Positions 46,340-58,114 of a stretch of 64,000 nt of DNA are shown one piece after another; the stretch's first letter is position 1; every line of letters starts with the position of its first letter. The notes beneath the pieces are model-generated. The model was not told the DNA's origin, ran no database searches, and saw only the letters and a program-made list of their open reading frames with translations. The stretch comes from Hofstenia miamia (taxonomy: Eukaryota; Xenacoelomorpha; Acoela): positions 1,862,436-1,926,435 of the forward strand of contig SCFE01000052.1 in assembly GCA_004352715.1 (NCBI GenBank). The letters are read 5' to 3'. A program made the translations under genes and the position numbers.

Positions 46340-47393
46340 AAATACTTTTAAAATGAAAAACTGTTTGTTACTTCAGAATATATTTTTATTTTTTCACTGT
46401 TCTATTATGTAGCACTAACAAATATAAGCATTACGTGTTTAAATTCAGATTGATTTCTAGAAATAAAAGAAAAACCTCCCATTAGGAAACAAACATATGC
46501 TTACATAGTATTTCAACAATTGTGTTGAAATGCTTACTATAGCAAAACTTTGTTTCCATTTGTGAAACGCTGAAGCTAGCCCATACACATTAAGTGTAAA
46601 GAGGGTGATACACTTACAAATTTGTATGATCAATATTTGGCAAACAAAATGTTTGACAGTGTACCACCCCCGACAAACACGACATCAAACCTCCTATCCG
46701 ACAAAACGAAACCAAATAACTTAGATATTTTCTATGAAACATTCTTCAAACAAGCTAATTATTTAACAATCACACGCATTACAGTTGAAGTAAATTAATT
46801 AAAACGGGTTAAAACAGCATTAAGTTGTTCTCTTTTCTGTTCTGCACCAATATTTTTGGACATTTACTTTAGTTAAAATGCAAAACCAACATCACAGGAC
46901 TAGCAGAATTCATTTATGTGTGTGCATGTGCAATGCAGTAAAAAATTACTAAATTTACTTTAAATGCTCTTCCTTGTCATTAGTGAGGTGAAGCATGGTT
47001 TATTTAAAGAACACCATCGCTAAAGTCTCATTTTGGATGTTTTGCGAGAGCTGCATGTTTACGTATAAAAGCAATTAATAGATGGTAATCATTACACATT
47101 TATTGACAGAAAATAATAAATACGCAAATACAGACATGATTAATAAGAATTGTATCAAAAACGAATTTTGAACACCTCATATAGCACACAATTTATGTAA
47201 AATAGTTAACCATAAACGAGAAATTCCAGCAGATGTTTGCCATTTGTCTGATGGGTTGTTTGTCGAATGTTTGATAATATATCGCCGCCTTAATAAGTAA
47301 TTTCCAAGTTTACATTAAAACTTAAGTTGTGAGAAGTTCACTTTTATGCCTGTTTTTTTTAGAGAAAAGGGTGTAAAAGTATATAACGATTTA
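46340..47393. other. AT-rich stretch, no gene recognised
   Basis: Nothing coding. A small perfect hairpin lies near 46508-46532 (ATTTCAACA / TGTTGAAAT). Confidence 0.45.
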
Positions 47394-47818
47394 TAATAAA
47401 TGTTTTTAGACAAGTCTTAAAACCTTGGTTCTAAATTATTCCAATTGCATCAAACTTTGTGGAACTTAAAAAAATCAAACACTGTAAAAACGTTGAAGTT
47501 TCAGTTACTCAAATGAGTCAATATTATATAAAAACATCACATTAAAAATAATTAAAAAATATAAGTACAAAATGCAATTAATAAAATTGTAGGGCNNNNN
47601 NNNNNNNNNNNNNNNNTAATAAATGTTTTTAGACAAGTCTTAAAACCTTGGTTCTAAATTATTCCAATTGCATCAAACTTTGTGGAACTTAAAAAAATCA
47701 AACACTGTAAAAACGTTGAAGTTTCAGTTACTCAAATGAGTCAATATTATATAAAAACATCACATTAAAAATAATTAAAAAATATAAGTACAAAATGCAA
47801 TTAATAAAATTGTAGGGC
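47394..47818. repeat. 202-bp exact duplication around a 21-N gap (assembly join)
   Basis: 47394-47595 and 47617-47818 have the same length and, as read, the same sequence, both running from TAATAAATGTTTTTAGACAA to TGTAGGGC. The 21 N between them and equal flanks point to an uncollapsed overlap in the region 3' of TMEM17, not a real tandem repeat. Confidence 0.9.
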
Positions 47819-47911
47819 ATTAGATTTCTACAAAATCAAAACTTAAATATACAAATTGTGAAAAATTTACAAAAAACATAAAAAACTATGTACACAAAAA
47901 TACTAAATAGA

Positions 47912-48181
47912 CTACGAATAGACAGGATCACTAAAAACAGGTTCTTGATCACATTCATAAAACTGCTGCAATCTAAAACGAATACTCTGCTGTTTTGCCA
48001 AATATTTGAGAGCAAAAAATCCAGTTATGGCCTCAAACAAAACGAAAATCGCCAAAATACAATTCATTATAAAATCTAATGGAAGAATGATGACCCCGGG
48101 ATTCGCAACCAAAAATATTGATAGTGGAAGCTGAATGAAAATCGTCAAAATCCAAGAACCAGCAAGTTCAGGTAACTGTTC
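47912..48181 (-). CDS. TMEM17: TMEM17 exon 2 (transition-zone membrane protein)
   Basis: Second and last coding exon, residues 101-189 plus stop. It starts at a TTTTTAG acceptor (AG at 48183-48182) in phase 0. It reads EQLPELAGSWILTIFIQLPL, matching the conserved L-PELAG-x-W-x-L-x-x-x-x-QLPL segment of vertebrate TMEM17. TM3 follows, then TM4 (CILAIFVLFEAITGFFALKYL) and the conserved tail QQSIRFRLQQFYE. TMEM17 is a four-pass protein of the ciliary transition zone, part of the tectonic/MKS complex that gates membrane-protein entry into cilia. The total of 189 residues is close to the usual about 198. The frame is intact, so the gene looks functional. Confidence 0.95.
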   Translation of the reverse strand, partial: EQLPELAGSWILTIFIQLPLSIFLVANPGVIILPLDFIMNCILAIFVLFEAITGFFALKYLAKQQSIRFRLQQFYECDQEPVFSDPVYS

Positions 48182-48443
48182 CTAAAAAGATTCTGAAAAC
48201 ATTTATTTAACTTTCTTTAAGACGACCAATTTTGATAGAATGATACATTTGCATACACTTCTAAATCAAAAACGCTGGACAACGAGAATGGCAAAAACAA
48301 ATACGAAAACTTTCAAAGAGAAATACATGTGTGTTCATTTAAGATTTAAAAAATCTTAGGAAAATTTTTTAACATCATTATATTTTATAAATAGAATAGC
48401 AATAAAAATTAATAAAAGGATAAATATAACTGCAGAATAATAC
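48182..48443 (-). other. TMEM17: TMEM17 intron
   Basis: A 262-bp intron with GTATTA donor after ...GGAAATTTGCAG and TTTTTAG acceptor before GAACAG; phase 0. AT-rich, no inserted element. Confidence 0.9.
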
Positions 48444-48743
48444 CTGCAAATTTCCTTGAAAGCCAAAATATAATCTAACGACTTCAGCGATTCCCATAAA
48501 AACAATAACTACAAAGAGAAGTGGCTGATATATGTAATTCAAGGAATCGAGTTTGAGGAAAAAAGTGACAATGTTTGCAATTAACCAAAATGGAAAAAAG
48601 AATGAGTTAAAGTAAATGGCCATTTGAAGTGGCAAACTTGTGGCTAGAGAATTCCCCATTTTAATCAATTCGTGATCATTAGCTTCCTGTCCGAACATTC
48701 TATAAGCTATATCATTTAAAGCATTTCTGGTCTTAGCCGCCAT
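48444..48743 (-). CDS. TMEM17: TMEM17 exon 1 (transition-zone membrane protein)
   Basis: First coding exon, residues 1-100. The ATG at 48743-48741 sits in AAAATGG, with an in-frame TAG three codons upstream, so the start is firm. After a hydrophilic N-terminus of about 30 residues come LATSLPLQMAIYFNSFFFPF (conserved L-x-LQM-x-(L/I)YFN), TM1, TM2 (LLFVVIVFMGIAEVVRLYFG) and GFQGNLQ, the conserved G(Y/F)-x-GNLQ at the exon edge. The donor is CAG|GTATTA. Its presence implies that the organism builds cilia with a canonical transition zone. No recognisable regulatory element upstream. Confidence 0.95.
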
Positions 48744-48749
48744 TTTACA

Positions 48750-51440
48750 CTAAAACAAAATCAAAAATAAAATAAATATCTATAAATTACAATTTAATAT
48801 AACAGATTTCGACACTTTCTACATACAGATTCCAGATGGTGTAGTTGAAATGTACATGTGCCTCTTGAAGTGTGAAGCGATGTGACTTGTTTCTCGAACT
48901 TGTAACTACTCATTAAAATAATCAAAATGGTTTTAGAATAATTGATTGTAGGTTTTATATCAAAGAAATTACTCATGAAACCCAACTTAACTAAGCATGG
49001 TTACTATAACCAAACAAATATATCACTTGATTACCAATTTTTAGAGTGAAATTGTTTTCTATTAATATTTTAAGAATATATCTATGACAACTGCAAAAAA
49101 TTAAGAAATACCAGTTGATCATGGGCATACTAGCATGTCCTTGTAGATATTAAAGATTACTTATGCTTGTCACTTGGTGCACATAAAAAGATCTAATTTG
49201 AATTTCATTACCAAAATTCTAATCATTGAAGCATTGGCTTGAGGGAGGATCTTTAAAATTTAAATATTTCCTAAAATTCAATAAAAAATGTGAAACATTT
49301 GAAACACTAAAGAAGAGATGTCAAGTGTTGCCAGTAAATTCTTGCAAACATTTTAAAATCTAAATTTCAAAAATTTTTTCAAATATGAAATAATAGAGCT
49401 TATGTTTAAAAGTAATGAACAAATTTTTTTGTCATAAAGCATCGTCAATCATTGACTCTAAGAAATGTTGTTAAATAAATTGGAGTGATTAGATTAAACT
49501 ATATTAGATAGTCAATTCACGTGGTATTATACAAAACTGGGTGACCCAACAACTAATCTAATTGTATTTTGTAATCACTAATGAATACTTAAAACTTGGT
49601 AAGCTAATTACAACGTTATATTCTTCTGGAACAAGGCGCATAGATATTATAGTAAGGATCATGAAAATATGTACATATGCATTAGTGTCAATTTTCTAAA
49701 TCTTAGCCCAACATTTAAGTGTTGATCATTTACTACAATGAACCAGACTGTATAAGTGTCGTTCAAGTTTCAACTCAGTTTCCTGCTTATATAGAATTCG
49801 AAACAGTATAGAAATGGGTACACTTCGTATAGACAGATATTATCTTGCAGAATAATGAAGTTATTTTTGTGCAGTTTCAGATGAATTCCTCACGACAAAA
49901 TTTTTGGAAGACGAATTCGGCCTTGATCAACAAAGCCGATGAATGAAAAGTTTAAGGTAACCAACTCAGCAGGTACTCAAGTGGTTTTATTGCAAACTAA
50001 TAATGTAAAGTTTCTTTCACTTCAAGAGGTGAGCTGAAAACAATCGATATTATTTTACGTTTAATTCGAGTGAATATACTCTAGAAACATCCATCGAAAC
50101 GCTTTAAAAATTATAAGTATATGATGACGTAAATTTTATGCTATTTTGGTGCATTGCTTATAAAATTTTTGATTCAATTGCTTCTTTGGAGGTACTTCAT
50201 TAATGCAACCACTACTACTTGATTACGACTATATTTTCATAGATTTAATCAACGATTCATTGGGTTGAAAAAATTCAGTAAGATTTATTGCAATGTTAGG
50301 GATGTGCGAGTGCAACATTGAGCACAGATACTCTTTGCTATAAGCCCAGTATCTATATATTAAAAACATTTTTTAACTTTAAATTTCTCCTTCTGAGTTT
50401 GGAAACAAAGCAAAAGAATTGAACAGATATAATAATTTTATTACAAAAATTACTTGTTGAAATAATTATTATAAGAAACTTGTTAAATTTGCTTCAATTA
50501 TAGAAAGTAAAGGATTTAAAAAATAAAATTTCACGGAACAATATGACCATGCAGTTATCTAAACAATTTGATGTTATAAAATGTATGAACATTAACTTAA
50601 TCGACCCGGATTAATATTACTAGCGAAATTAATCTGCGGTGCTTTTAAGTTGTAATTTGTTCCAACTGCAGTGACAAGAATGTAATGTAAATGCCTTCTA
50701 CAAGGAGAATATTAAGCAACTAATAATACTAATATCTTGTTGACTTTTTATATAGCTAACCGAATAAATTTAGGAAAAGAATTTGCAAAACAGAAAGAGA
50801 TCAATTATAACATTATGTAATTCTACTCTCTCACATGCCCTATTCCACCCTAACACAGTAGCATAACCATTCCTATACTAGTAAACAGCGTCTAGGCTTC
50901 CTTCTCCAATTACAATATATAAAATTCAGAACGTTGAAACTCATCTCATCACTACTAAGTTATGAGCAAAATTGTAGGTGTCAATATCTTTTCTTGATCA
51001 GTTGCACATCCAGTGGCTGCTGGCAAACATTCAGACGCTCCAAGCGATTTACAATTTTGAATCCAAAACTTGATACGCCGCCTACAGAATGAAGAGTTCT
51101 CTCATCTCTAAGCAGAAGTAGTTCATTTTCTTCTTGTTCCTTTCAGCTGACTCATTTCATTTCTTGGCGCAGAAAGTTGATTTGGCAATTAGATTGTGAA
51201 TCAGATTATGCCCATGATCTCAATTATAGTGATTATTTTGCCTTGCTTTTTGCTCCTCACAAGTGTTAGCGTTTGCATGCTTGCTCTCACATACTTAGTT
51301 TTTCATGAACATAATATTTTTTCTTTTGATTTTATGAACTTATAATAATCCAAAATGGTAATCACTTTAAAAGTGATAGAAGACTAGTACTTAGAAATCA
51401 TACGAAAAGGTTAATCTTATCGCTATGTAATAGATTTTAA
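48750..51440. other. AT-rich stretch upstream of TMEM17, no gene recognised
   Basis: It contains the presumed TMEM17 promoter, but I see no clear core elements. No open frame has a family motif. An X-box-like site for RFX, common at ciliary genes, was looked for by eye near 48750-49000 and not found convincingly. Confidence 0.45.
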
Positions 51441-51451
51441 AATATAGAACA

Positions 51452-51990
51452 TATTAACAAGACAAGTGAATTCAATTTTGTCTAATGCTGAAGATACTGC
51501 TGTAGCTCGATATTCGCGATCAGATCGATATTCAAATACAAACAAAGTTACAACAACAACAACAACAACAACAATTTATAACTTTATTGGGAAACATGAA
51601 TGCAACAATCAATTGCTAAATGTACATTTTTCCAATATTTCAAATTGCAAATTACCTTAAAAGTGACAAGGTACCAATACTTAAACTAAATAATTATGTT
51701 GTATATCAAGAAAGTAAATCAAAAACTATTTTCAGCATTACACTAAATATTGAATTCACTTATCTTGTTATTAAATTCTTTGTATTTTAGAAGATTTAGT
51801 ACACAAATATATTAACGTTTTCGTTTCCAAATATTGGTCGCCTATCAATTTTTATCAATTATTATAAGCTCATGTTAACTTACAAATAACTATTTATTGA
51901 AGTCATAGTTTAAAAATTCAAACTTTTTATATATTTTCCTTGTATTTGAATATCGAGCTGATCGCGAATATCATCACCATCAGTATTTCT
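51452..51990. repeat. Two inverted modules plus a CAA microsatellite
   Basis: Module X (TAACAAGACAAGTGAATTCA, then TAATGCTGAAGATACT; 51452-51500) recurs inverted at about 51729-51777. Module Y (GATATTCGCGATCAG, then TCGATATTCAAATACAA; 51504-51541) recurs inverted at about 51944-51985. The modules are not nested as in a simple hairpin, so the arrangement is rearranged or composite. A (CAA) run lies at 51549-51573. Module Y is unusually CpG-containing for this region. Function unknown. Confidence 0.55.
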
Positions 51991-52100
51991 AAAGCTACAA
52001 ATACCATTTGTTCAAATTTTGTGACTATTAGCCAATAGTGCAAACTTGGTTGGCGCCATTTAAATAATTTCACCCTCACAACCAAATGACTAAACTTTCA

Positions 52101-52501
52101 GGTTGGTTCTTAAATCTGTCAATTCATAATCTTATAGCTGTCAGAATTTATCTTACAACTGTCAGAAAAAATCGTTTTTGTTTAAAATGAGCTTAATTGG
52201 GACATTGCTTAAGAGACATCTAGTTAAAATAGTAACTATATGAGAAAAGCATTAAAATAACATTTTAATTGCTTCCTACATATAATTTTGAAAATTTTTC
52301 AAAGGTTTCACATTTATCAATTACTTAAACTTCAAAAGCTATTTAAATATTTTTAAGTATTTTACTATTTACCATATTGATAATGCTTTTTGATTAATGC
52401 TATTGGCTAAAAGTGATTTCCATAGTTACATCTTTTTCTGACAGCTGTAAGATATATTCTGCCAGCATAAGATTATGAATTGACAGATTTAAGAACAAAC
52501 C
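52101..52501. mobile_element. 401-bp MITE with long inverted ends and 9-bp target duplication (Mutator-like)
   Basis: The ends GGTTGGTTCTTAAATCTGTC (left) and GGTTTGTTCTTAAATCTGTC (right, reverse complement) stay well matched for about 70 bp. AAACTTTCA flanks both sides exactly (52092-52100 and 52502-52510), a 9-bp duplication typical of Mutator-like elements. Within each arm, a TCTTA-x-A-x-CTGTCAGAA unit occurs twice in a row, possible transposase-binding repeats. The interior is AT-rich and non-coding. Confidence 0.8.
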
Positions 52502-52509
52502 AAACTTTC

Positions 52510-54070
52510 ACCTTACTTAAAAATGGCAAAGAATTTCTTAAAACCGACATTACAAATTATGTTGTAAGAATTTGCTTAAAGCAATCATGAAAGAGAAAAA
52601 TTAATCTATGGCATGAAAGGATATCACAATTCATTTGCTTAGTTTAAAAAATTAATAATTTTTTTAGTTGTAATGCCACCAAATTTCTAAATATTACATT
52701 TCATCTAGTAAATAAGTATTTGCAGCTTAATTTGATGCCTATGTAATTTTGCATTGTCAGTTTTAGGAAAAGCAATTGCACAAAAAGTTGTTGGTACTTT
52801 TCATCAACATACAAAATCTTCAAACCAACATAGGGAACCTTGAGATTGACATAGCAAACTGTTATGACAATATTAACAAAAATTTAGCATGAATGAGGCA
52901 TATGTATCAATTATATCAAAAGAGAAATCCAAATTTAGTTTTTAGCAGTTGTTCATTAAATTGTAATTTAGACTAAATGTTATTATACTTGAATTTTGAG
53001 ATGTCATATTCATTATAATTTTTCATCCTATTACTCACTATTGACATAATGACAATGAATTTCAACAAACTCCATTATATTGAACTTCTGATTGTATTAA
53101 TTAATAAACTCAGCAATTTAAAGAATTCAAGTTGATGCAATGCAAAATAATTGTGTTAACATTTTATTAATATTTATAACTAGTATGGCTATGATTGTGA
53201 AAGTTACTAGCTTTGAGGTACAACTTAGCTTAAGCATAGATATAGAAACCTTTAATTTAGCTATCTTACTTTATTTATTACATTCACCTAAAATGTGGTG
53301 AGCTAGTGCTAATGCATGAGAATTAAGCTAGGTTGCAAACTACATTAACATCATTTAAAGAATACATTATATCTAATCAAAATGATTTTTTGAACTTATT
53401 TTAGAGTTTCAGTGAATGATTACTGCTTTCATTCTTTCTAACAGTATTTCATTACTACTTTTCCTTAAACAAGCAGATTATACAGTGATGCCACCCCCAA
53501 AGCTGATTGATTTTATGTTATTTTAATGTGCATTCAAATACTTAATTAGGCTATTATTTATCATTGTAAAACTAATCTGGATCTACTTTTGAAGAATGGT
53601 CTGACAGCAAAGGACAGTTAGTTCATATGCTTTTCAGAAAACATAATAAGCAGTCTCACAATGGGTTTGACTCATGTGGCATATATTTAACAGAAATGGC
53701 ACTATATTACCAAGACAAAATTAACCTATAATTTAGAAGGAGAAAGTTGAAGTATCTGCACTTTAGAATCTTATAAAATTTATCAATTATCAGTTTTAAT
53801 CTAACTTTCTAGTCCTTAATGAAATTATACTATTAGATTTTACAAAACCTCTTTAAAGGTTTTTCAAGGAACAATTCAATTAGTTAAATCATTATTGACA
53901 TGTTAGTTATTCTTAGGAATTTGTTTTACATCAATTTATATTACTTGTTTGCATATATGATAGTTAGTATATTTTCAATGGCTGTAAAAAATGATGTTTA
54001 ACAGCTTCTGCACCTTTTAGAAAATTCAGTGCTCATGTTGCTCTGTTAGGCAGTACTGGGGATTGTAATT
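52510..54070. other. CpG-empty stretch, no gene recognised
   Basis: No open frame of note and, after 52546, essentially no CG dinucleotide, like the Gypsy element to its right. I looked here for the 3' LTR of that element and found no match to 60834-61422. Confidence 0.45.
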
Positions 54071-54077
54071 TTAAATT

Positions 54078-55233
54078 TCAATACATATGGGTGTCTTCAG
54101 CCTTTATTGTCATTTCTGGATAAAAATGTACAAACACCTCTCTTAACGACCCCATCCTGGTCATATGATCAACAAAAAGCAAATAAAATTCTTGAACTTG
54201 ACTTAATGTCATTTCATCAGGATCAGACACCTCAGTATGAAGCATTGTTATAATTTCTATTCTTTTAGTTACATCATAATATCTCATGATGTTCTCAACA
54301 TTATTTATCCACATTAGATCTCCAGCTGCTTGAAACAAGATTAGAACTCAGGGGTCCATACTAATTATCTTTTCATGGATTTTCTGGATCTGCTCATGAA
54401 TGGTGGTTCCATTATTAAATATGTCATGAATAATTAGCTTCCCATCTATGAAGATTCATTCTTTATTATCACCTGCAATCAATTTTCCACACACAGCTTT
54501 GTACTCTTCAGTTTTACTCAGTCTGTTTGCTTCTGAACCATTTCTTACAAAATTCAACTTATCAGGTAAATGTGCTGCAACTTTCTTTTTGATTTTCTTC
54601 ACTTGCCACTTAGGTTGAACCAATGGAGTCTCTATACAAGGGGAAGGGATGCATAGCAAATTCTCCCTTCAAATGTTATGTTCCAATTCCAAAAACCAAG
54701 ATTTTGCACTGAGACTAGCAGTTCCAATTGTAACAGGATAATTGATCCTTGCCAACCTTTGACATCTTCTTTTCTCAATCTTCTGTCTTCCTGGAATGGA
54801 CTGTGGAGGTAGCAGTGGAATTACTAACTGAGGTTGAAAGGGCTATCAAGTCACTCATTGTTGACTTGGAGACTGTAGAATGACCAACTCTTCTTTTGTA
54901 ATCATTTGAGTTTTAGTATTGTTATCAGTTTTGGCCAGCTCTGCTTGTGCTCATGGATTTTGCATCTCCCCATGTAGTAGCAAGATGAGGATGTCATCAT
55001 TACTGTCTCCTCTCCTAATCATGGAGCTACATGTTGCCCATATGGGATAGGAATTGCCTCAGCACCTTCATGTCGCCTCTTTTATTATTGTGAGCCTCAT
55101 CAAGTGGAGATACATGTCTCCCACGCCTAGTTGAGGCATTGGTACCATCTCTGCTACCTTCCATCCTTCTTCTCACTCTTTGGTGGGTTGGAGGAGCTGG
55201 TGACTTGCATTTTTTCCTCCTTATTGGTATCAT
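54078..55233 (-). pseudogene. Unidentified 3' coding region of the Gypsy element
   Basis: Downstream of integrase on the same strand lie three broken frames. 55027-55233 is very Arg/Lys-rich (RRKKCKSPAP, RVRRRMEGS). 54456-54659 contains KWQVKKIKKKVAAH. 54078-54338 is a more regular, acidic-hydrophobic segment (NVENIMRYYDVTKRIEIITM). I recognise no family: no signal peptide, no membrane anchor and no furin-type site, so I do not call an envelope. It may be an accessory ORF or the C-terminal extension of pol. It shares the CpG depletion of the element. Confidence 0.4.
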
Positions 55234-55400
55234 TCCTAAACAGATTTATATGGTTAAGGTCCCAAATATTGAGATCATAAGTGGGGTTTTCTCAGGCCCG
55301 CCTCTGGGGCAATACATGTTGATTATCATCATCAGTATTAGTGTCATTTTCATAAAACTCAGTATCATTAAAATCCTCTTCAGAAAAATCAGTTAAATTT

Positions 55401-56450
55401 TCATGTTTCAAATACATCAATACTGTTGTCAACTAGTGTAAATTCACTATTATCATCAATAATTACATGCTCAATATCCTTGATGGCTCTTTTGAGCCTT
55501 TGAAAGTGTACTGTTTTACCATTATTAAGTGTGTAGGTATTATGGTAAAGCACTTTCTCTATAATAAGAGGCCCTTGCCAATTATTCACCAATTTCCATA
55601 CTTGATTATGATCTGTAGTAACACCAGGGAAATAGGCAAAAACTTTATCACCCTCTTATGAGGTTCCCCAAATAATTGTTATTGAACATCTTTTTTTGTC
55701 ATATACTGGATTCATTTCTGTTATGACACACTGTCAAATGAATTTGTTGCATATCTTGCAATAGGTGGAATACATATTGTTCAATGCTGTTATCAGAGTA
55801 TTTTGGAAACATCATGGAAAGCAAAGTTAAAGCTTCATGACAAAACTCTAATCAATTTTATAAGAGTCTTATTTAATCTTTCTACCAGTCCATTGGCCTG
55901 AGGGTGATAGGCAGCAGTACATTTGTGTACAACTTCCAATTCTTTCATCAATGCTTTCATTAAATTATTTTCAAACTGAGTTCCACAATCAGAGATTAAT
56001 TTACACATGGGCACATATTTTAAAATCCATTCTTTAACAATTTTTTCAGCTATTCTTTCTGCAAGTGTACTATCTAATGGAATTTGGTAAAATGATCTAC
56101 CATTATGGAGGTATTAAAAACCTTCATTGTCACATGATAATTGCTCTAAATCCATGTGTACTATTTCATTGGGGCTGGTAGCAACTCAGCACTCCAGCTT
56201 GGCAATTTGTTCTGGAAAATGACTGGGGTTATTGAGAAGACACTGTTCACACTTGTCTATCACATCCATGATGGCTGATTGTATTCCTATTGTGACATAC
56301 CTTGAATTAAAAGTTTTCTTGGTTTGAATTATCCTGAGGTGTCCTTTTTCATGCACTTGTCTAACTAAATCCCATTGAAAGATTTCAGGAATGGCAAGTT
56401 GATTGTTGTGACTTTTAGCATAGAGCAAACCCTTTTTGTTATTTCCAATT
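55401..56450 (-). pseudogene. Gypsy integrase, decayed
   Basis: The zinc-binding domain at 56186-56428 has HEKGH and CEQC (the HHCC set). The catalytic core lies at about 55860-56180, broken by stops. It still shows the FENNLMKALMKEL-like stretch and, at 55879-55920, TAAYHPQANGLVER, the segment carrying the catalytic Glu. The C-terminal part at 55401-55592 has NNWQGPLIIEKV and HFQRLKRA, the W-x-GP...H-x-x-RLK module found at Gypsy integrase ends. It would insert cDNA into the genome if intact; it is not intact. Confidence 0.8.
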
Positions 56451-56849
56451 ATATTGTTTGTAATACCAATTAACTGTAGGAGATGTAGGAAAAAAGGGAT
56501 CTTTAATTCATTGCATTATATCAGATAGCACTTGATCATTTCATTGATGTTTGATGATCTCTTCTTCAGAAATTTCTTCTCTAATCATAATTGGCAGAAT
56601 TGCCTTTCCATTTCAGTCTGCATTAATTTCTGGCCATTTCAGTCTGCATTAATTTCTGGGATCAATTCATATTCAGTATGAGGAATAAATTTGAATGGGA
56701 TTTTCTCTCCTGCTGGCTTTTTAAGATCTCTCTCATAGCTGAACAAAGCTGTCCAATAGTCAGTGTTTAAATGTAATCAGCCAGGACAATGTCTAATAGA
56801 AAAGGAGAAATCATTTAAGTATTTGATCCACCAAGCCACTATATTTGAC

Positions 56850-57299
56850 TTATCTCCAGAAAACTTCTTCAGCACTATTATCAGTATGAACAATAAATTT
56901 ACAGCCTAAAATAAAATAGCACAATTTTCTTAAAGATTCCACTAAAGCAATCATTTCACATTTTGTAGCTCCATAGTTCTTTTCAGCTGCTCAAAGTTTC
57001 TGACTGAAGCATTGAACTGGACTTTCAATACCATTTATTTCCTGACTCAAGACACCACTAATCCACTAATAGCAACAGCACTGGCATCAAAATCCACTAT
57101 GAAATCCCTACTATAATCAGGGGTATTTAGTGATGGAATTTTTTTAAGTTCAAGCTTTATCTGCTCCAGGGCATCCTGTTCATTCCATGTCCATTTAAAT
57201 TCAGTGGATTTTTTAAGTAAATGTGAAATATTCTTTGTTTTTTCCACCAAATCCAGGAGGAACATTTCATAGTAGTTCAAGAACCCCATTAAACTTTGT
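56850..57299 (-). pseudogene. Gypsy RNase H, decayed
   Basis: It follows RT on the same strand. DFIVDFDASAVAISGLV holds the first catalytic Asp. After a frameshift near 57050 come EKNYGATKCEMIALVESL and KFIVHTDNS (the Glu and the third acidic residue). A TGA interrupts just before AAEKNYGA, at a position that is usually Arg. This domain degrades the RNA strand of the hybrid during reverse transcription. Confidence 0.75.
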
Positions 57300-58114
57300 A
57301 CATCTTTACAACTTCATGGTGTTTTGATTTTCTCAAAAAACTCCTTTGCATTTGTTTTTATAGAAATCTTTCCATGTTCAATGACCCTCCCTAGAAAGGT
57401 TACTTTCATTTGTGCAAGGGAACATTTATTTCCATTGACTTTTAATCCAGCCTTTTGTAATAATTCCAGTATACAAGTTAAGTTAATTTGTCAAGATGTT
57501 CAGAGAAAGTATCACTTGCCACCAATATGTCATCAATATATGCTGATATTCTGGGCTCAAGCATATTAGCCTTATCTTTCAATATTTTTGTCACATAATG
57601 CTGAAATGTTGCTGGAGCATTGCACAAGCCTAAGGCCATATATTTCCATTCATAAAGACCATATGGCATTATGAATACAGTTTTCAGAATATCTGAGGGC
57701 CTCATTGGCACTTGCCAATAAGCCTTACATAAATCCAAACAAGAGAAAAACTTGTATTTACTAGCATTGTGTAAGAGAAATTCAATTCTTGGCAGAGGAT
57801 ACACATCTTTAACTGTGACATCATTTAATTTTCAAAAGTTAATGCAAAGCCTGTATTTTTTTCCTTGCCTTGTCTTATGAAAACAGTTGGAGCAGCATAA
57901 GGACTATTACTACTTTGAATAATTCTGCTTTCAATCAAATCACTTAAGATTTTTTCATACTCAGATTTAAGATTCTTTGGGACTCAATATACTGGTAATC
58001 AAATTGGTTTGTCATGTTTGACTTCAATGGTGTGTTCCTTGCCAACAGCTTGGCCAACACTTATAGTTCCATAATTAAAGACTTCATTATGACTTTGTAA
58101 TACAAAATGAGTGA
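57300..58114 (-). pseudogene. Gypsy reverse transcriptase, decayed
   Basis: The best-preserved piece is the frame at 57478-57804: YPLPRIE, FFSCLDLCKAYWQVPM (motif A Asp), TVFIMPYGLYEWKYMALGLC (motif B region, L-x-x-APATFQ following) and AYIDDILVAS (YIDD at 57529-57540). Upstream, 57805-58114 has the SSNSPYAAP-like finger segment in broken frame. Downstream, 57300-57470 matches the KCEF-H/FLG-x-V region in broken frame. The catalytic residues themselves are present, but the gene is interrupted by stops. Confidence 0.8.

Noticed and set aside
46508-46532. Perfect 9-bp hairpin as terminator or regulatory RNA
   Set aside because: Small palindromes like this are expected by chance in AT-rich DNA; no T tract or gene end nearby.
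46600-47290. Possible MITE with ends GGGTGATACACTTACA and GGCGATATATTATCAA
   Set aside because: The ends match too weakly and no target duplication is visible.
52510-54070. 3' LTR of the Gypsy element
   Set aside because: No segment matches 60834-61422 in either orientation.
54078-54659. Envelope gene of an errantivirus-like element
   Set aside because: No signal peptide, membrane anchor, cleavage site or fusion-peptide-like segment can be seen.
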